Part shown: piece by piece, positions 24,249 to 32,486 of the stretch | How positions within the stretch are numbered: the stretch's first letter is position 1 | Layout: each line of letters opens with the position of its first letter | Assembly: GCA_003243195.1 (NCBI GenBank) | Contig: QFQI01000018.1 | Span: 1-37,174 of the forward strand | Origin: Sphingomonas taxi | GTDB taxonomy: Bacteria; Pseudomonadota; Alphaproteobacteria; Sphingomonadales; Sphingomonadaceae | DNA: 37,174 nucleotides | Direction of reading: 5' to 3' | The notes under the pieces: generated by a model | Told to the model about the DNA's origin: nothing | The model's input: only the letters and a program-made list of their open reading frames with translations | The model's database searches: none | Made by a program: the position numbers and the translations under genes

Positions 24249-25148
24249 ATGAAGCTGGTCATCACGGGCGCATCGGGGCACTTCGGGCGCCTCGCCACCG
24301 GACATCTCCTGGAACGTTCGCCGCCCGAAGACCTGATCCTCGTGACGCGGAACCCGGCCGCGTTGTCGGACATGGCGGAACGCGGCTGCGCGGTTCGTCA
24401 GGGCGATTTCGACGATCCCGCCGGCCTGGTCGCGGCATTCGCCGGCGGTGAGCGCATGCTGCTCATCAGCGGGACGCGCGTCGGGCAGCGATTGCCGCAG
24501 CATGGCGCGGCGATCGAGGCGGCGCGGCAGGCGGGGATCCGGCACGTCGTCTACACGTCCTTCATCGGTGCCGACGACCCGGAGAACCGGTCGGAAGCGG
24601 TGAAGGACCATCGCGGGACCGAGCAGATGCTCCACTCATCGGGGCTTGCCTGGACGGCGTTGCGCAACGCGCAATATGCCGATGCGGTGACGGAGGTCAT
24701 GGCCCAGTCGATGGTTCGCGATGGCGTGATGCTGAGTGTCGCAGGCGACGGGCACATGCCGTTCGTCTGGCGCGACGATTGCGCGCTGGCGGCGGCGGCG
24801 GTGCTGACGGGCGAGGGGCATGAGAACCGAAGCTATGCGATCACCGGGCCGGAGCTGGTGTCCTATCGCGAGGTGGGCGCGCTGATCGGGGAGTTCACCG
24901 GCCAGGACGTGCGGGTGGAAACGATCGACGAGGATGCGCTCTACGCCATGTTCGACTCACTGGGCGTTCCCCGCCAGCCGGTCGACGGCCTGGTCGCAAG
25001 CGGCAATCCCTGGAATTCGGACGACATGGTGAGCTTCGAGGTCGCGGTACGTGACGGCAGGTTCGCCGTCCAGTCACAGGACAGCCAGGCGTTGATCGGC
25101 CGCCCCCCGCGAAGCCTGCGGGCGCTGTTCGAAGCGTCGCGGACGTAG
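24249..25148 (+). CDS. NmrA-like NAD(P)H-binding reductase (QorB-like)
   Basis: The start is the ATG at 24249 with AAGGAG nine bases upstream; the frame is open further but that part overlaps the LigM-like gene. The protein has 299 residues. The Rossmann motif G-A-S-G-H-F-G is at 7-13. It has the V-V-Y-T-S-F-I-G-A-D-D segment and a long substrate part with Y-A-I-T-G-P-E. These features match NmrA-family proteins such as NAD(P)H:quinone oxidoreductase 2 (QorB). A phenol or catechol from demethylation could oxidise to a quinone, which such an enzyme would reduce; this is inference. It is the last gene of the plus-strand run. Confidence 0.8.
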   Translation: MKLVITGASGHFGRLATGHLLERSPPEDLILVTRNPAALSDMAERGCAVRQGDFDDPAGLVAAFAGGERMLLISGTRVGQRLPQHGAAIEAARQAGIRHVVYTSFIGADDPENRSEAVKDHRGTEQMLHSSGLAWTALRNAQYADAVTEVMAQSMVRDGVMLSVAGDGHMPFVWRDDCALAAAAVLTGEGHENRSYAITGPELVSYREVGALIGEFTGQDVRVETIDEDALYAMFDSLGVPRQPVDGLVASGNPWNSDDMVSFEVAVRDGRFAVQSQDSQALIGRPPRSLRALFEASRT

Positions 25149-25844
25149 CGGCGTAAGGACAATCCTGCGGGATTATTCTGCGGGATGGTTTGATGCTTCG
25201 GTGAAACGGAGGGAAGCTGTATGGGGCCGGCTGCCGGCGACGACGGTTGATCGGGCCTCCGGATGCCATGCTGCGCGAGGATTCTCGCCGTGAACCGTTG
25301 TCTCGCAGGCTGGCGTTGCAGCTTCGGCGGCCTCCGGATTTGGTATAGAGAATGGTGACGCCGATCCGGCCCGGCCATTCACGCGTGCGACTAGCGATCC
25401 GCCCGGCGCCGGCGCGAGGTGTGACCGCTGGTCCGGGGGCCGTTATGGCCACGCTGGAGCCATGGCCAACCGCGAGAGACGTTCCCGGGGACGGAGCCTC
25501 CTTCGTGGAAACCTTGGGGCGTGCTCTTGATGGATCGGTGGAAGTTAGTCGGGGAGACAGGATTTCTCCAAATTCTCCCCGGTCCGCCAAGTCGTTGATC
25601 TCACGTCAACGAACAACTCGTCTGTTGGCGAGTTGCGCAGCGAGGGGTACAAAAGGGCGTGCAAAATGGCAAGTGGTTCATGATCGATCGGCGACACATC
25701 TTTTCCTAACGCTGCTGTCGTGAGATCGGCGCGCTGGCGGGCCTGGCATTCGGGATGACTGTCGCCTGACGCCTGCTTGTCGCTGCTGGAGCCACGGCGT
25801 CGTCGCACATGTAGAAAGCGCCGACGCGTCGCCCAAGCAGGTCC
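25149..25844. other. Gene-poor spacer of about 700 bases
   Basis: No convincing gene was found. Open frames on both strands up to about 120 codons lack motifs and ribosome binding sites. Just after the NmrA-like gene is AATCC-TGCG-GGATT (about 25160-25173) followed by a partial direct repeat of CTGCGGGAT. Bases 25600-25710 are visibly richer in A/T than the flanks and hold a perfect stem at 25614-25635. The composition shift suggests a foreign or decayed segment at the right border of the catabolic island, but no terminal repeats or transposase were seen. Confidence 0.4.
25614..25635. repeat. Small inverted repeat in the spacer
   Basis: CAACTCG at 25614-25620 and CGAGTTG at 25629-25635 form a perfect 7-base-pair stem with an 8-base loop. 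There is no adjoining T-run. The role is unknown. Confidence 0.35.
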
Positions 25845-26861
25845 TTACGCGCGATAGCTGCCTTGCCGTTCGAGCATCCAGCCGGGATATTCCGCAGGCA
25901 GCTTCGTCACCGCATCGAGCGCGGCGAGATCGTCGGCGTCGAGCGACACCTCCGTCGCCGCGATATTGTCGGTGAGCTGGTCCACCCGCTTGGCGCCCAC
26001 GATGACGCTCGTCACCACCGGCTGATGGAGCAGCCAGGCGAGCGCCACCTGAGCGACGGTGCAGCCCTTCGCCCCGGCGATGCGCCGCATCTCCGCCAGC
26101 GCCACGGAGCCGCGGGTGCGGTCGACCGGTGGGAAGTCGAAGCTCGCGCGCCGGCCGTCCGCCGCCTTGCCTTCTCCGTCATACTTGCCCGACAGATAGC
26201 CGCCGGCGAGCGGGCTCCACACCATCAGCCCGATTTTCTCGGACCGGAGCATCGGCACGATCTCGCGCTCCAGATCGCGGCCGACCAGCGTGTAATAGGC
26301 TTGCAGCGACAGGATCGGCGCCAGCCGCCGTGCCTCGGCGATTCCGACCGCCTTCACCACCTGCCACGCCGCCCAGTTGGACAGGCCAAGATAGCGGACA
26401 TGGCCATGGCGGACGAGCGTGTCGAGCGCCTCCAGCGTCTCCTCGATCGGCGTCGCGGGATCGAAGCCGTGGATCTGGTAGAGGTCGATATGATCGAGCC
26501 CGAGCCGCTGGAGGCTCTGCTTGCAATGGCTGATGATGTGACCGCGCGAGGCGCCGCGCGCGTTCGGACCTTCGCCCATCGGCCCGAGCACCTTGGTCGC
26601 GATCACGACATCGTCGCGGGCGACGCCGAGGTTCCTGATCGACTGGCCGAGGATGCGTTCGCTCTCGCCGCCGGCATAGACGTTCGCGGTGTCGATGAAG
26701 TTGATGCCGGCGGCGAGCGCGGTCTTTACCAGCGCGTCGGCCTCCTCCTGCCGGAGCTGGCCGATCTGCCCCCACATGCCCTCGCTGCCGCCGAAGGTCA
26801 TGGTGCCGAGGCAGAGTTCGGACACGAAGAGGCCGCTGTGGCCGAGCTGGCGCATACGCAT
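25845..26861 (-). CDS. Aldo/keto reductase
   Basis: A 338-residue protein from the ATG at 26861, preceded by AGGAG; an upstream extension of 40 codons is not needed. It begins M-R-M-R-Q-L-G-H-S-G-L-F-V-S, the usual AKR start. The catalytic tetrad is Asp57, Tyr62, Lys90 and His131 (F-I-D-T-A-N-V-Y, A-T-K, Y-Q-I-H). S-P-L-A-G-G-Y-L-S-G-K and the C-terminal I-V-G-A-K-R cofactor segment are present. It reduces aldehydes or ketones with NADPH. The gene is divergent from an AraC regulator with tandem repeats between them, a common arrangement in which the regulator controls the reductase. Confidence 0.93.
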   Translation of the reverse strand: MRMRQLGHSGLFVSELCLGTMTFGGSEGMWGQIGQLRQEEADALVKTALAAGINFIDTANVYAGGESERILGQSIRNLGVARDDVVIATKVLGPMGEGPNARGASRGHIISHCKQSLQRLGLDHIDLYQIHGFDPATPIEETLEALDTLVRHGHVRYLGLSNWAAWQVVKAVGIAEARRLAPILSLQAYYTLVGRDLEREIVPMLRSEKIGLMVWSPLAGGYLSGKYDGEGKAADGRRASFDFPPVDRTRGSVALAEMRRIAGAKGCTVAQVALAWLLHQPVVTSVIVGAKRVDQLTDNIAATEVSLDADDLAALDAVTKLPAEYPGWMLERQGSYRA

Positions 26862-26927
26862 GGGTCGTTCTCCTGATCGGATCGAATGCAGGAAAGATAG
26901 GCGCGGAACGCGCGGCGCGGCGACGCC

Positions 26928-26962
26928 GATCCGATCAATGTCCTGCCCGATCCTATCAACGT
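26928..26962. promoter_or_regulatory. Tandem direct repeats, probable AraC operator
   Basis: GATCCGATCAATGT (26928-26941) and GATCCTATCAACGT (26949-26962) are 12/14 identical and begin exactly 21 bases apart, two helical turns, so both lie on one face of the DNA. AraC-family regulators bind such direct repeats. The pair is located between the divergent AKR and AraC genes. Confidence 0.65.
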
Positions 26963-27011
26963 GACCCGCAGGCCCGTGCATCGGCGCGGATCACGCGCTA
27001 GCTTGCCTCCC

Positions 27012-27908
27012 ATGACGACGCTGACCGACCTTGCCCCGCTGATCGAGCGCAACTGGTTCGCGCATGGCCGCGAGACGCCGATCGACGGGCTGCTGCTCAC
27101 CCGCGCGGAGACGCCGAGCGGCATCATCCGCTCGGTTTATCGCCCGTCCTTCTGCCTCGTCGTGCGGGGCGCGAAGACGACGATGCTCGGCGAGACACCC
27201 TATCGCTACGCCGCCGGCCAGTGCCTGCTCGCCTCGGTCGATCTGCCGGTGACGGCGCGGATCACGCAGGCCAGTGCGGAGGCGCCCTATCTCGCGCTGT
27301 CGCTGGCGATCGATCCGGCGATGGTCACTGAACTGCTGGCCGAACAGGCCGGCGCGCTGGCGGATACACCCGCCTTCGCTGCCCTCTCGACTGCCGAGCA
27401 CGACCCGGCGCTGTGCGATCCTCTCAGGCGGCTGCTCACCCTGCTCGATGCCCCACGAGATGCGCAGGTGCTCGCACCGCTGGTCCGGCGCGAGATCGTC
27501 TGGCGGCTGCTCGGTGGTGCGCTGGGACCGGCGCTGCGCCAGATCGGGCTCGCCGATACCCATGCCGCGCGGATCGGCCGCGCCACCGCGCACATCCGCG
27601 ACCATTATGCGGAGAGCTTGCGCGTGGCCGATCTGGCGGCGCTGGCCGGCATGAGTGTCCCCGGCTTCCACCGCCACTTCAAGGCGGTGACGACGATGAC
27701 GCCCGTTCAGTTCCACAAGCAGGTCCGTCTACAGGAAGCCCGCCGCCGCCTTATCGCCGCCGAGGAAGTAGCGCGCGTCGGCTTCGCGATCGGTTACGAG
27801 AGCCTGTCGCAGTTCAGCCGCGACTATCGCCGCCTGTTCGGCGCACCGCCCGGACGGGACGCCGCCGCGATCCGCGCGCAGCTCGTGCCGGAACCGGCGC
27901 TGCCGTGA
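27012..27908 (+). CDS. AraC family transcriptional regulator
   Basis: A 298-residue protein from the ATG at 27012; the frame extends 17 codons upstream over the operator and is disfavoured. An N-terminal AraC_N domain (S-V-Y-R-P-S-F-C-L-V-V-R-G-A-K, then Y-R-Y-A-A-G-Q-C-L-L-A-S-V-D-L-P) is followed by a C-terminal double helix-turn-helix. The latter has L-R-V-A-D-L-A-A-L-A-G-M-S-V-P-G-F-H-R-H-F-K and V-G-F-A-I-G-Y-E-S-L-S-Q-F-S-R-D-Y. This subfamily typically controls the divergent reductase gene in response to aldehydes or similar small molecules. The inducer is unknown. Confidence 0.92.
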   Translation: MTTLTDLAPLIERNWFAHGRETPIDGLLLTRAETPSGIIRSVYRPSFCLVVRGAKTTMLGETPYRYAAGQCLLASVDLPVTARITQASAEAPYLALSLAIDPAMVTELLAEQAGALADTPAFAALSTAEHDPALCDPLRRLLTLLDAPRDAQVLAPLVRREIVWRLLGGALGPALRQIGLADTHAARIGRATAHIRDHYAESLRVADLAALAGMSVPGFHRHFKAVTTMTPVQFHKQVRLQEARRRLIAAEEVARVGFAIGYESLSQFSRDYRRLFGAPPGRDAAAIRAQLVPEPALP

Positions 27909-27910
27909 TA

Positions 27911-27925
27911 CTTGACTGTGTCAAG
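27911..27925. promoter_or_regulatory. Palindromic operator of the MarR-GNAT gene
   Basis: CTTGAC-TGT-GTCAAG is a palindrome with 6-base perfect arms, 14 bases before the MarR-GNAT start codon. It also contains a TTGACT -35-like element, so binding would block the promoter or the ribosome. Autoregulation is the likely role. Confidence 0.6.
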
Positions 27926-27939
27926 TAATTCGGTCCAGC

Positions 27940-28866
27940 ATGACGGCCATGGAAGACGCAGACGTCACGGCGGTCCGCCAGTTCAACCGCTTCTATACGC
28001 AAACGATCGGCGCGCTGGACACGCGCTTCCTCGGCACCGATGCGAGCCTGCCCGAAGCGCGGCTGCTGTTCGAGATCGCTACACGCGAGCCCGTCACGGC
28101 CAGCGTGTTGCAGGACGTGCTGGGCATGGACGCAGGCTATCTCAGCCGCATGATCGCGCGGTTCCAGGCGCGTGGCTGGGTCGTGCGCGTGGTGCGGGCG
28201 GATGATGGGCGCGCCCGCGACCTGCGGCTGACCGAGGCGGGGCGCAACGTCTTCGCGATCATCGACGAGCGCCAGCGCGCGGCCGTCAGCGATCTTCTGG
28301 ACGAGGTGCCGGGCACGAGCCGGCGCGACCTCGTCGAGGCGCTGACCCGCGCCCGCCTGCTGCTCGACCCGGCGTCGGGCGGACCGTTCCATATCCGCCC
28401 GTTCCGCACGGGTGAGCCGGCGTTGATCGCTGCCCGGCAATCGGTCCTCTACGCCGAGAGCCATGGCTGGGGGCGCGAACTGGAGGTCATCGAGGGCGAA
28501 GTGACCGCAGCCTTCCTGCGCAAGTTCGACCCTGCCCGCGAGCAATGCTGGGTCGCGGAGATCGACGGTGTGATGGCCGGGGCGGTGTTCGTGACCGATG
28601 AAGGTGACGGTCTCGCCCGCCTGCGCCTGCTTCACGTCGAACCTTTCGCGCGGCGGCGCGGGGTCGGGGAGGCGCTGGTCGCGCGATGCGTCGGCTTCGC
28701 GCGCGATACCGGCTACACCGCGCTGACGTTGTGGACGCATAGCGTGCTGGAGCCCGCCCGCCGCATCTATGCCGCGCAGGGCTTCCACTGTGTCGAGACG
28801 GCGATGCACGACCGCTTCGGCGTGCCGCTTCTGGGAGAGACGTGGCGGCTGGAGCTGGTGTCATGA
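27940..28866 (+). CDS. MarR-GNAT fusion: HTH regulator with N-acetyltransferase domain
   Basis: A 308-residue two-domain protein. Residues ~1-150 form a MarR winged helix (S-V-L-Q-D-V-L-G-M-D-A-G-Y-L-S-R-M-I, then R-A-D-D-G-R-A-R-D-L-R-L-T). Residues ~155-308 form a GNAT domain with the acetyl-CoA loop V-E-P-F-A-R-R-R-G-V-G-E-A-L-V and Y-A-A-Q-G-F near the end. This fusion is a known, widespread family of bacterial regulators whose acetyltransferase substrate is mostly unknown. The stop overlaps the next gene's start (ATGA), so a second GNAT is coupled. ATG at 27949 is an alternative start. Confidence 0.92.
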   Translation: MTAMEDADVTAVRQFNRFYTQTIGALDTRFLGTDASLPEARLLFEIATREPVTASVLQDVLGMDAGYLSRMIARFQARGWVVRVVRADDGRARDLRLTEAGRNVFAIIDERQRAAVSDLLDEVPGTSRRDLVEALTRARLLLDPASGGPFHIRPFRTGEPALIAARQSVLYAESHGWGRELEVIEGEVTAAFLRKFDPAREQCWVAEIDGVMAGAVFVTDEGDGLARLRLLHVEPFARRRGVGEALVARCVGFARDTGYTALTLWTHSVLEPARRIYAAQGFHCVETAMHDRFGVPLLGETWRLELVS

Positions 28867-29420
28867 ACGGTGCCCTGACGATCCGCCCGGCCGGGGAAGA
28901 CGATCTGGACGCGCTGCGCGCCCTGATGACCCAGGCGATCGAGCGCGGTCAGGCGGCAGTGCTGACACCCGCCCAAGTCGTTGCGAGCCGCGCCGTGATG
29001 GGGCTGGATACGCAACTGGTGCGCGACGGGACCTATTTCATCGTCGAGGAAGACGGTGTGGCGGTCGGCTGCGGCGGATGGAGCCGGCGCGCGACGCTCT
29101 ATGGCGGCGATCACAGCGCCGGGCTGCGCGATCCCGCACTGCTCGACCCGGCCCGCGACGCAGCCCGTATCCGCGCGATGTACACCCACCCAGATCATGT
29201 CCGGCGCGGGATCGGCCGCATGGTGCTCGACCGGTGCGAGCAGGCCGCCGCTGAGGCGGGTTTCACCGCCGGCGAACTGATGAGCACGGCCAGCGGCGAG
29301 CGGCTCTACGCCGCGTGCGGCTATCACCCGCTCGAACGCGCCGACGCGGATGTGGATGGCATTGTCGTACCGTTGATCCGGATGCGGAAGGTCCTTCATC
29401 CGGCCGGAACCGGCGGGTGA
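28863..29420 (+). CDS. GNAT family N-acetyltransferase
   Basis: A 185-residue single-domain GNAT starting at the ATG that overlaps the MarR-GNAT stop codon. The N-terminal strand is L-T-I-R-P-A-G-E-D-D. The core is I-R-A-M-Y-T-H-P-D-H-V-R-R-G-I-G-R-M-V-L, the acetyl-CoA pyrophosphate-binding motif, and the end has L-Y-A-A-C-G-Y-H-P-L-E-R. The acceptor is unknown: an amine on a small molecule, antibiotic or protein is possible. Translational coupling suggests a shared function with the fusion protein. Confidence 0.9.
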   Translation: MNGALTIRPAGEDDLDALRALMTQAIERGQAAVLTPAQVVASRAVMGLDTQLVRDGTYFIVEEDGVAVGCGGWSRRATLYGGDHSAGLRDPALLDPARDAARIRAMYTHPDHVRRGIGRMVLDRCEQAAAEAGFTAGELMSTASGERLYAACGYHPLERADADVDGIVVPLIRMRKVLHPAGTGG

Positions 29421-29492
29421 CCCGCTGGCCTGCGCTTCCCTGCGGCGTGGGCACACGATAGCCTCGGCGCCGATCCCGAAAGGGAACTGCCA

Positions 29493-30146
29493 ATGTCCAC
29501 GCCGTACCGGCTCTTCTACGCCAGCGGCGCCTGCTCGCTGGCACCGCACATCGCGCTGGAAGAGAGCGGTGCGCCGTTCGAGCCGGTCCATGTCGACATG
29601 GCGTCGGGCGAGCAGCGCACGCCGGAGTATCTTCGCATCAACCCCAAGGGGCGCGTGCCGGCACTGGCGGTCGACGACTGGGTGCTGACCGAGAACCCGG
29701 CCATCCTCCAGTTCATCGCGCGCTCCTTTCCGGAGGCACATCTGTGGCCCGAGGATCTGCGCGAACAGGCGCGGGTCGCGGAATGGCTCGGCTGGATCGC
29801 CTCGACCGTCCATGTCGCCTATGCCCATGTCCGCCGCGCGGAACGCTATGCCGACAGCGAGGCGGCGCTGGCGGAAGTCCGCGCCAAGGGCATCGAGACC
29901 TGCCGCGACCTGTGGCGGGCGGTGGACGCCCGGCTTGGCGCCGGACCATGGGCGATCGGCGAACGCTACACGGTGGCCGACGCCTATCTGCTGGTGTTCT
30001 GGACATGGGGACGCGGGTCGGTGCTCGGATTCGACATGGCGCGCGACTTTCCGGACTGGACCGCGCACGCACGGCGGATGGCGGCGCGGCCGGCGGTGCG
30101 GCGGGCGTTCCGGCGTGAGGGTCTGGCATTGCCCGCCGGGAGCTGA
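29493..30146 (+). CDS. Glutathione S-transferase, beta-class-like
   Basis: A 217-residue cytosolic GST. The N-terminal thioredoxin-like domain has Y-A-S-G-A-C-S-L-A-P-H-I, where Cys14 is the beta-class catalytic cysteine. The conserved N-P-K-G-R-V-P-A-L cis-proline motif and T-E-N-P-A-I-L-Q glutathione contacts follow. The C-terminal helical domain has Y-T-V-A-D-A-Y-L-L-V-F. It conjugates or reduces electrophiles with glutathione. It lies 72 bases after the GNAT gene, with no strong promoter seen between them, and converges with an MFS gene. Confidence 0.92.
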   Translation: MSTPYRLFYASGACSLAPHIALEESGAPFEPVHVDMASGEQRTPEYLRINPKGRVPALAVDDWVLTENPAILQFIARSFPEAHLWPEDLREQARVAEWLGWIASTVHVAYAHVRRAERYADSEAALAEVRAKGIETCRDLWRAVDARLGAGPWAIGERYTVADAYLLVFWTWGRGSVLGFDMARDFPDWTAHARRMAARPAVRRAFRREGLALPAGS

Positions 30147-30199
30147 GCGGCGGCTCTGGCATGGTGACATGAGGCTGTACCCGCGGTCGCTGCCGCCTT

Positions 30200-31363
30200 T
30201 CAAACTGGGCAGGCAGCGGCGCGGGACTGACGCCGGAATGCGAGCAGCATCACCAGCGCCGCCGCCGCCATCGCGGCGCCTGCCAGCGATACGATGGGCA
30301 GGCCCAGTCCGGCGCCGATCACCCCGCCACCCAATGCCGCGCCGATCGCGTTGCCGAGGTTGAATGCACCGATGTTCATCGCGGAGGCGAGGTTCGGTGC
30401 GTCGGCCGCCGCATCCATCACCCGCATCTGCAAGGGCGGTACGATCGCGAAGCTGGCGATGCCCCAGATCAGGATTGCGGCGGCGGCCGGCCACGGCCAC
30501 TGCATCACGCCCGCGAACATGACGAGCACCGTGACGAGCACGGCGAAGCTGCCGATCAGCGTGCGCTCGATCGAGCGGTCGGCGAGACGGCCGCCGAGTG
30601 TGTTCCCTATCGTCAGCCCGATGCCGTAGAGCACCAGCATCGCCGTCACGAAGCCGGTCGACGCCCGCGTCTCCTCGTGCAGGATCGGGACGATGTAGGT
30701 GAAGACGGTGAACATCGCGCTGGCCCCGACCACCGTCAGCGCGAGTGCTGCGAGCACCGGCCCGCGCCTCAGCACGCGCAGTTCGGCACGCATGTCGCCG
30801 CCCTCCGCCGCCGGTAGTGCCGGCAGGGCCAGACGCAGCGACAGCATCGCGACCGCGCCCACGCCCGCGATCCCGGCAAAGGCGGTGCGCCAGCCGATCG
30901 CCTGGCTGACCCAGGTCGCCAGCGGCACGCCGCCGATGGTCGCGACGGTCAGTCCGGTGAACATCGCCGCAACCGCGCCGGCGCGCCGGTCGGGTGGGAC
31001 GAGGCCAGCCGCCACCACCGATCCGACGCCAAAGAAAGCGCCGTGGTTGAACGAGGTGACGACGCGCGCCGCCATCAGCATCCAGTATCCGTCCGCCAGC
31101 GCCGACAGTGCGTTGCCGAGCGTGAAGATGCCCATCAGCGCGATCAGCAGCGTCCGCCGGTCGATCCGGCCGGTGGTCAGCGTCATCAGCGGTGCGCCGA
31201 TCAGCACGCCCATTGCATAGGCGCTGACCAGCAACCCCGCGGCAGGGATCGACACGCCGAGATCGCCGGCGATGTCCGGCAGCATGCCCATCGGCGCGAA
31301 CTCGGTCACGCCGATTCCGAATGCACCGATCGCCAGCGCCAGAAGGGGAGGATTGAGACGCAT
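30200..31363 (-). CDS. MFS transporter (AraJ/DHA1-like efflux)
   Basis: A 387-residue membrane protein with about 12 transmembrane segments. It opens with L-A-L-A-I-G-A-F-G-I-G-V-T-E-F-A-P-M-G-M-L-P, typical of AraJ/YdhP/NepI-like drug:H+ antiporter-1 members. S-A-Y-A-M-G-V-L-I-G-A-P and L-T-T-G-R-I-D-R-R-T form the loop 2-3 motif. It is divergent from a LysR regulator 99 bases away, suggesting regulated efflux of a small molecule. The substrate is unknown. Confidence 0.88.
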   Translation of the reverse strand: MRLNPPLLALAIGAFGIGVTEFAPMGMLPDIAGDLGVSIPAAGLLVSAYAMGVLIGAPLMTLTTGRIDRRTLLIALMGIFTLGNALSALADGYWMLMAARVVTSFNHGAFFGVGSVVAAGLVPPDRRAGAVAAMFTGLTVATIGGVPLATWVSQAIGWRTAFAGIAGVGAVAMLSLRLALPALPAAEGGDMRAELRVLRRGPVLAALALTVVGASAMFTVFTYIVPILHEETRASTGFVTAMLVLYGIGLTIGNTLGGRLADRSIERTLIGSFAVLVTVLVMFAGVMQWPWPAAAAILIWGIASFAIVPPLQMRVMDAAADAPNLASAMNIGAFNLGNAIGAALGGGVIGAGLGLPIVSLAGAAMAAAALVMLLAFRRQSRAAACPV

Positions 31364-31462
31364 GGCGCCCGCCTTTCGTTGTTGCGCCGAGTGAGATGAT
31401 GGCTTGCGCGCCCCCCCGTGTAGCCGCAGAGTGGGACCAGCTCTTGTGCATGGGAATCACAG

Positions 31463-32365
31463 ATGGACGTCACCGGACGATCGGGCGAGATGGTGGTGTT
31501 CGGCGCGGTGGCGGAACAGGGCAGCCTGTCCGCTGCCGCACGCGCGCTGGGATTGACGCCATCGGCGGTCAGCCGGATCGTCGCGCGGATCGAGGTGCGG
31601 CTGGGCGTGCGGCTGCTGGTCCGCACCACTCGCGCGCTGGCGCTGACCGCCGAGGGGCAAGCCTATCTGCGCGCCGCCCGCCGCATCCTGGCCGATATGG
31701 CCGAGGTCGAGGAAGCCATCGCCGATCAGGCTTCCCCGCGTGGGCGGCTGCGCGTCACCGCCTCGCTGGCGCACGGACGGCTCTATGTCGTGCCGCTGCT
31801 CGGCGACTTCACCGCACGCTATCCCGGCATCCTCGTCGACCTGAACCTGTCGGACCGGATCGTCGACGTGCTGGGCGGGCAGGCCGACATCGCGGTGCGC
31901 TTCGGCCAGCTCGCCGACAGCCCGCTCACCGCGCGCAAGCTGGGGGAGACGGGGCGGGTGGTGGTCGCCTCGCCGGGCTATCTCGCGCGACACGGCACGC
32001 CGCAGATGCCCAACGACCTCACCGCCCACAACTGCCTGAGCTTCAACTTCCGCCGCGCCGAACCCGGCTGGCCGTTCCGCGAGGACGGGCGGGACCGCGC
32101 GCTGGCGGTGACGGGATCGATCGAGGCGAACAACGGCGAGTCGCTGGCGCAGCTTGCCCGCGCTGGCGTCGGCATCGCGCGGGTCGGACGCTTTGCGGTG
32201 GAGGAGGACCTCGCCAGCGGCGCACTCGTGCCGCTGCTGGACGCGTTCAATCCGCAGGACCGCGAGCCGCTGCACGCGCTGTTCGTCGGCGGGGCGACGA
32301 CGCCGGCACGGGTGCGGGTGTTCGTCGACTTCCTGGTCGAGCGCCTCGCTGCCCGCGTCGAATAG
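31463..32365 (+). CDS. LysR family transcriptional regulator
   Basis: A 300-residue protein with an N-terminal winged helix: V-A-E-Q-G-S-L-S-A-A-A-R-A-L-G-L-T-P-S-A-V-S-R and R-L-G-V-R-L-L-V-R-T-T-R. The C-terminal periplasmic-binding-like effector domain has V-D-L-N-L-S-D-R and V-R-F-G-Q-L. It matches the subgroup close to DhcR/AaeR-like regulators paired with divergent MFS genes. TGTG-N9-CACA just before the ATG (31445-31461) could be part of an operator. The effector is unknown. Confidence 0.92.
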   Translation: MDVTGRSGEMVVFGAVAEQGSLSAAARALGLTPSAVSRIVARIEVRLGVRLLVRTTRALALTAEGQAYLRAARRILADMAEVEEAIADQASPRGRLRVTASLAHGRLYVVPLLGDFTARYPGILVDLNLSDRIVDVLGGQADIAVRFGQLADSPLTARKLGETGRVVVASPGYLARHGTPQMPNDLTAHNCLSFNFRRAEPGWPFREDGRDRALAVTGSIEANNGESLAQLARAGVGIARVGRFAVEEDLASGALVPLLDAFNPQDREPLHALFVGGATTPARVRVFVDFLVERLAARVE

Positions 32366-32486
32366 CGGGTGCAAGCCGGCCCTTGCTCGATGACCGCTCC
32401 TGATCCTTTGGCGGAGCTTGCCGGCGGCGGTTCGGAAGTGCAGCCAGAGTGGCGCGCATCTGCCCGCCGCCGGTGTCGGTGGATGG

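Noticed and set aside
28767..31460. Minus-strand open frame of about 897 codons
   Set aside because: It crosses four real genes on both strands, and its translation is low-complexity and Arg-rich.
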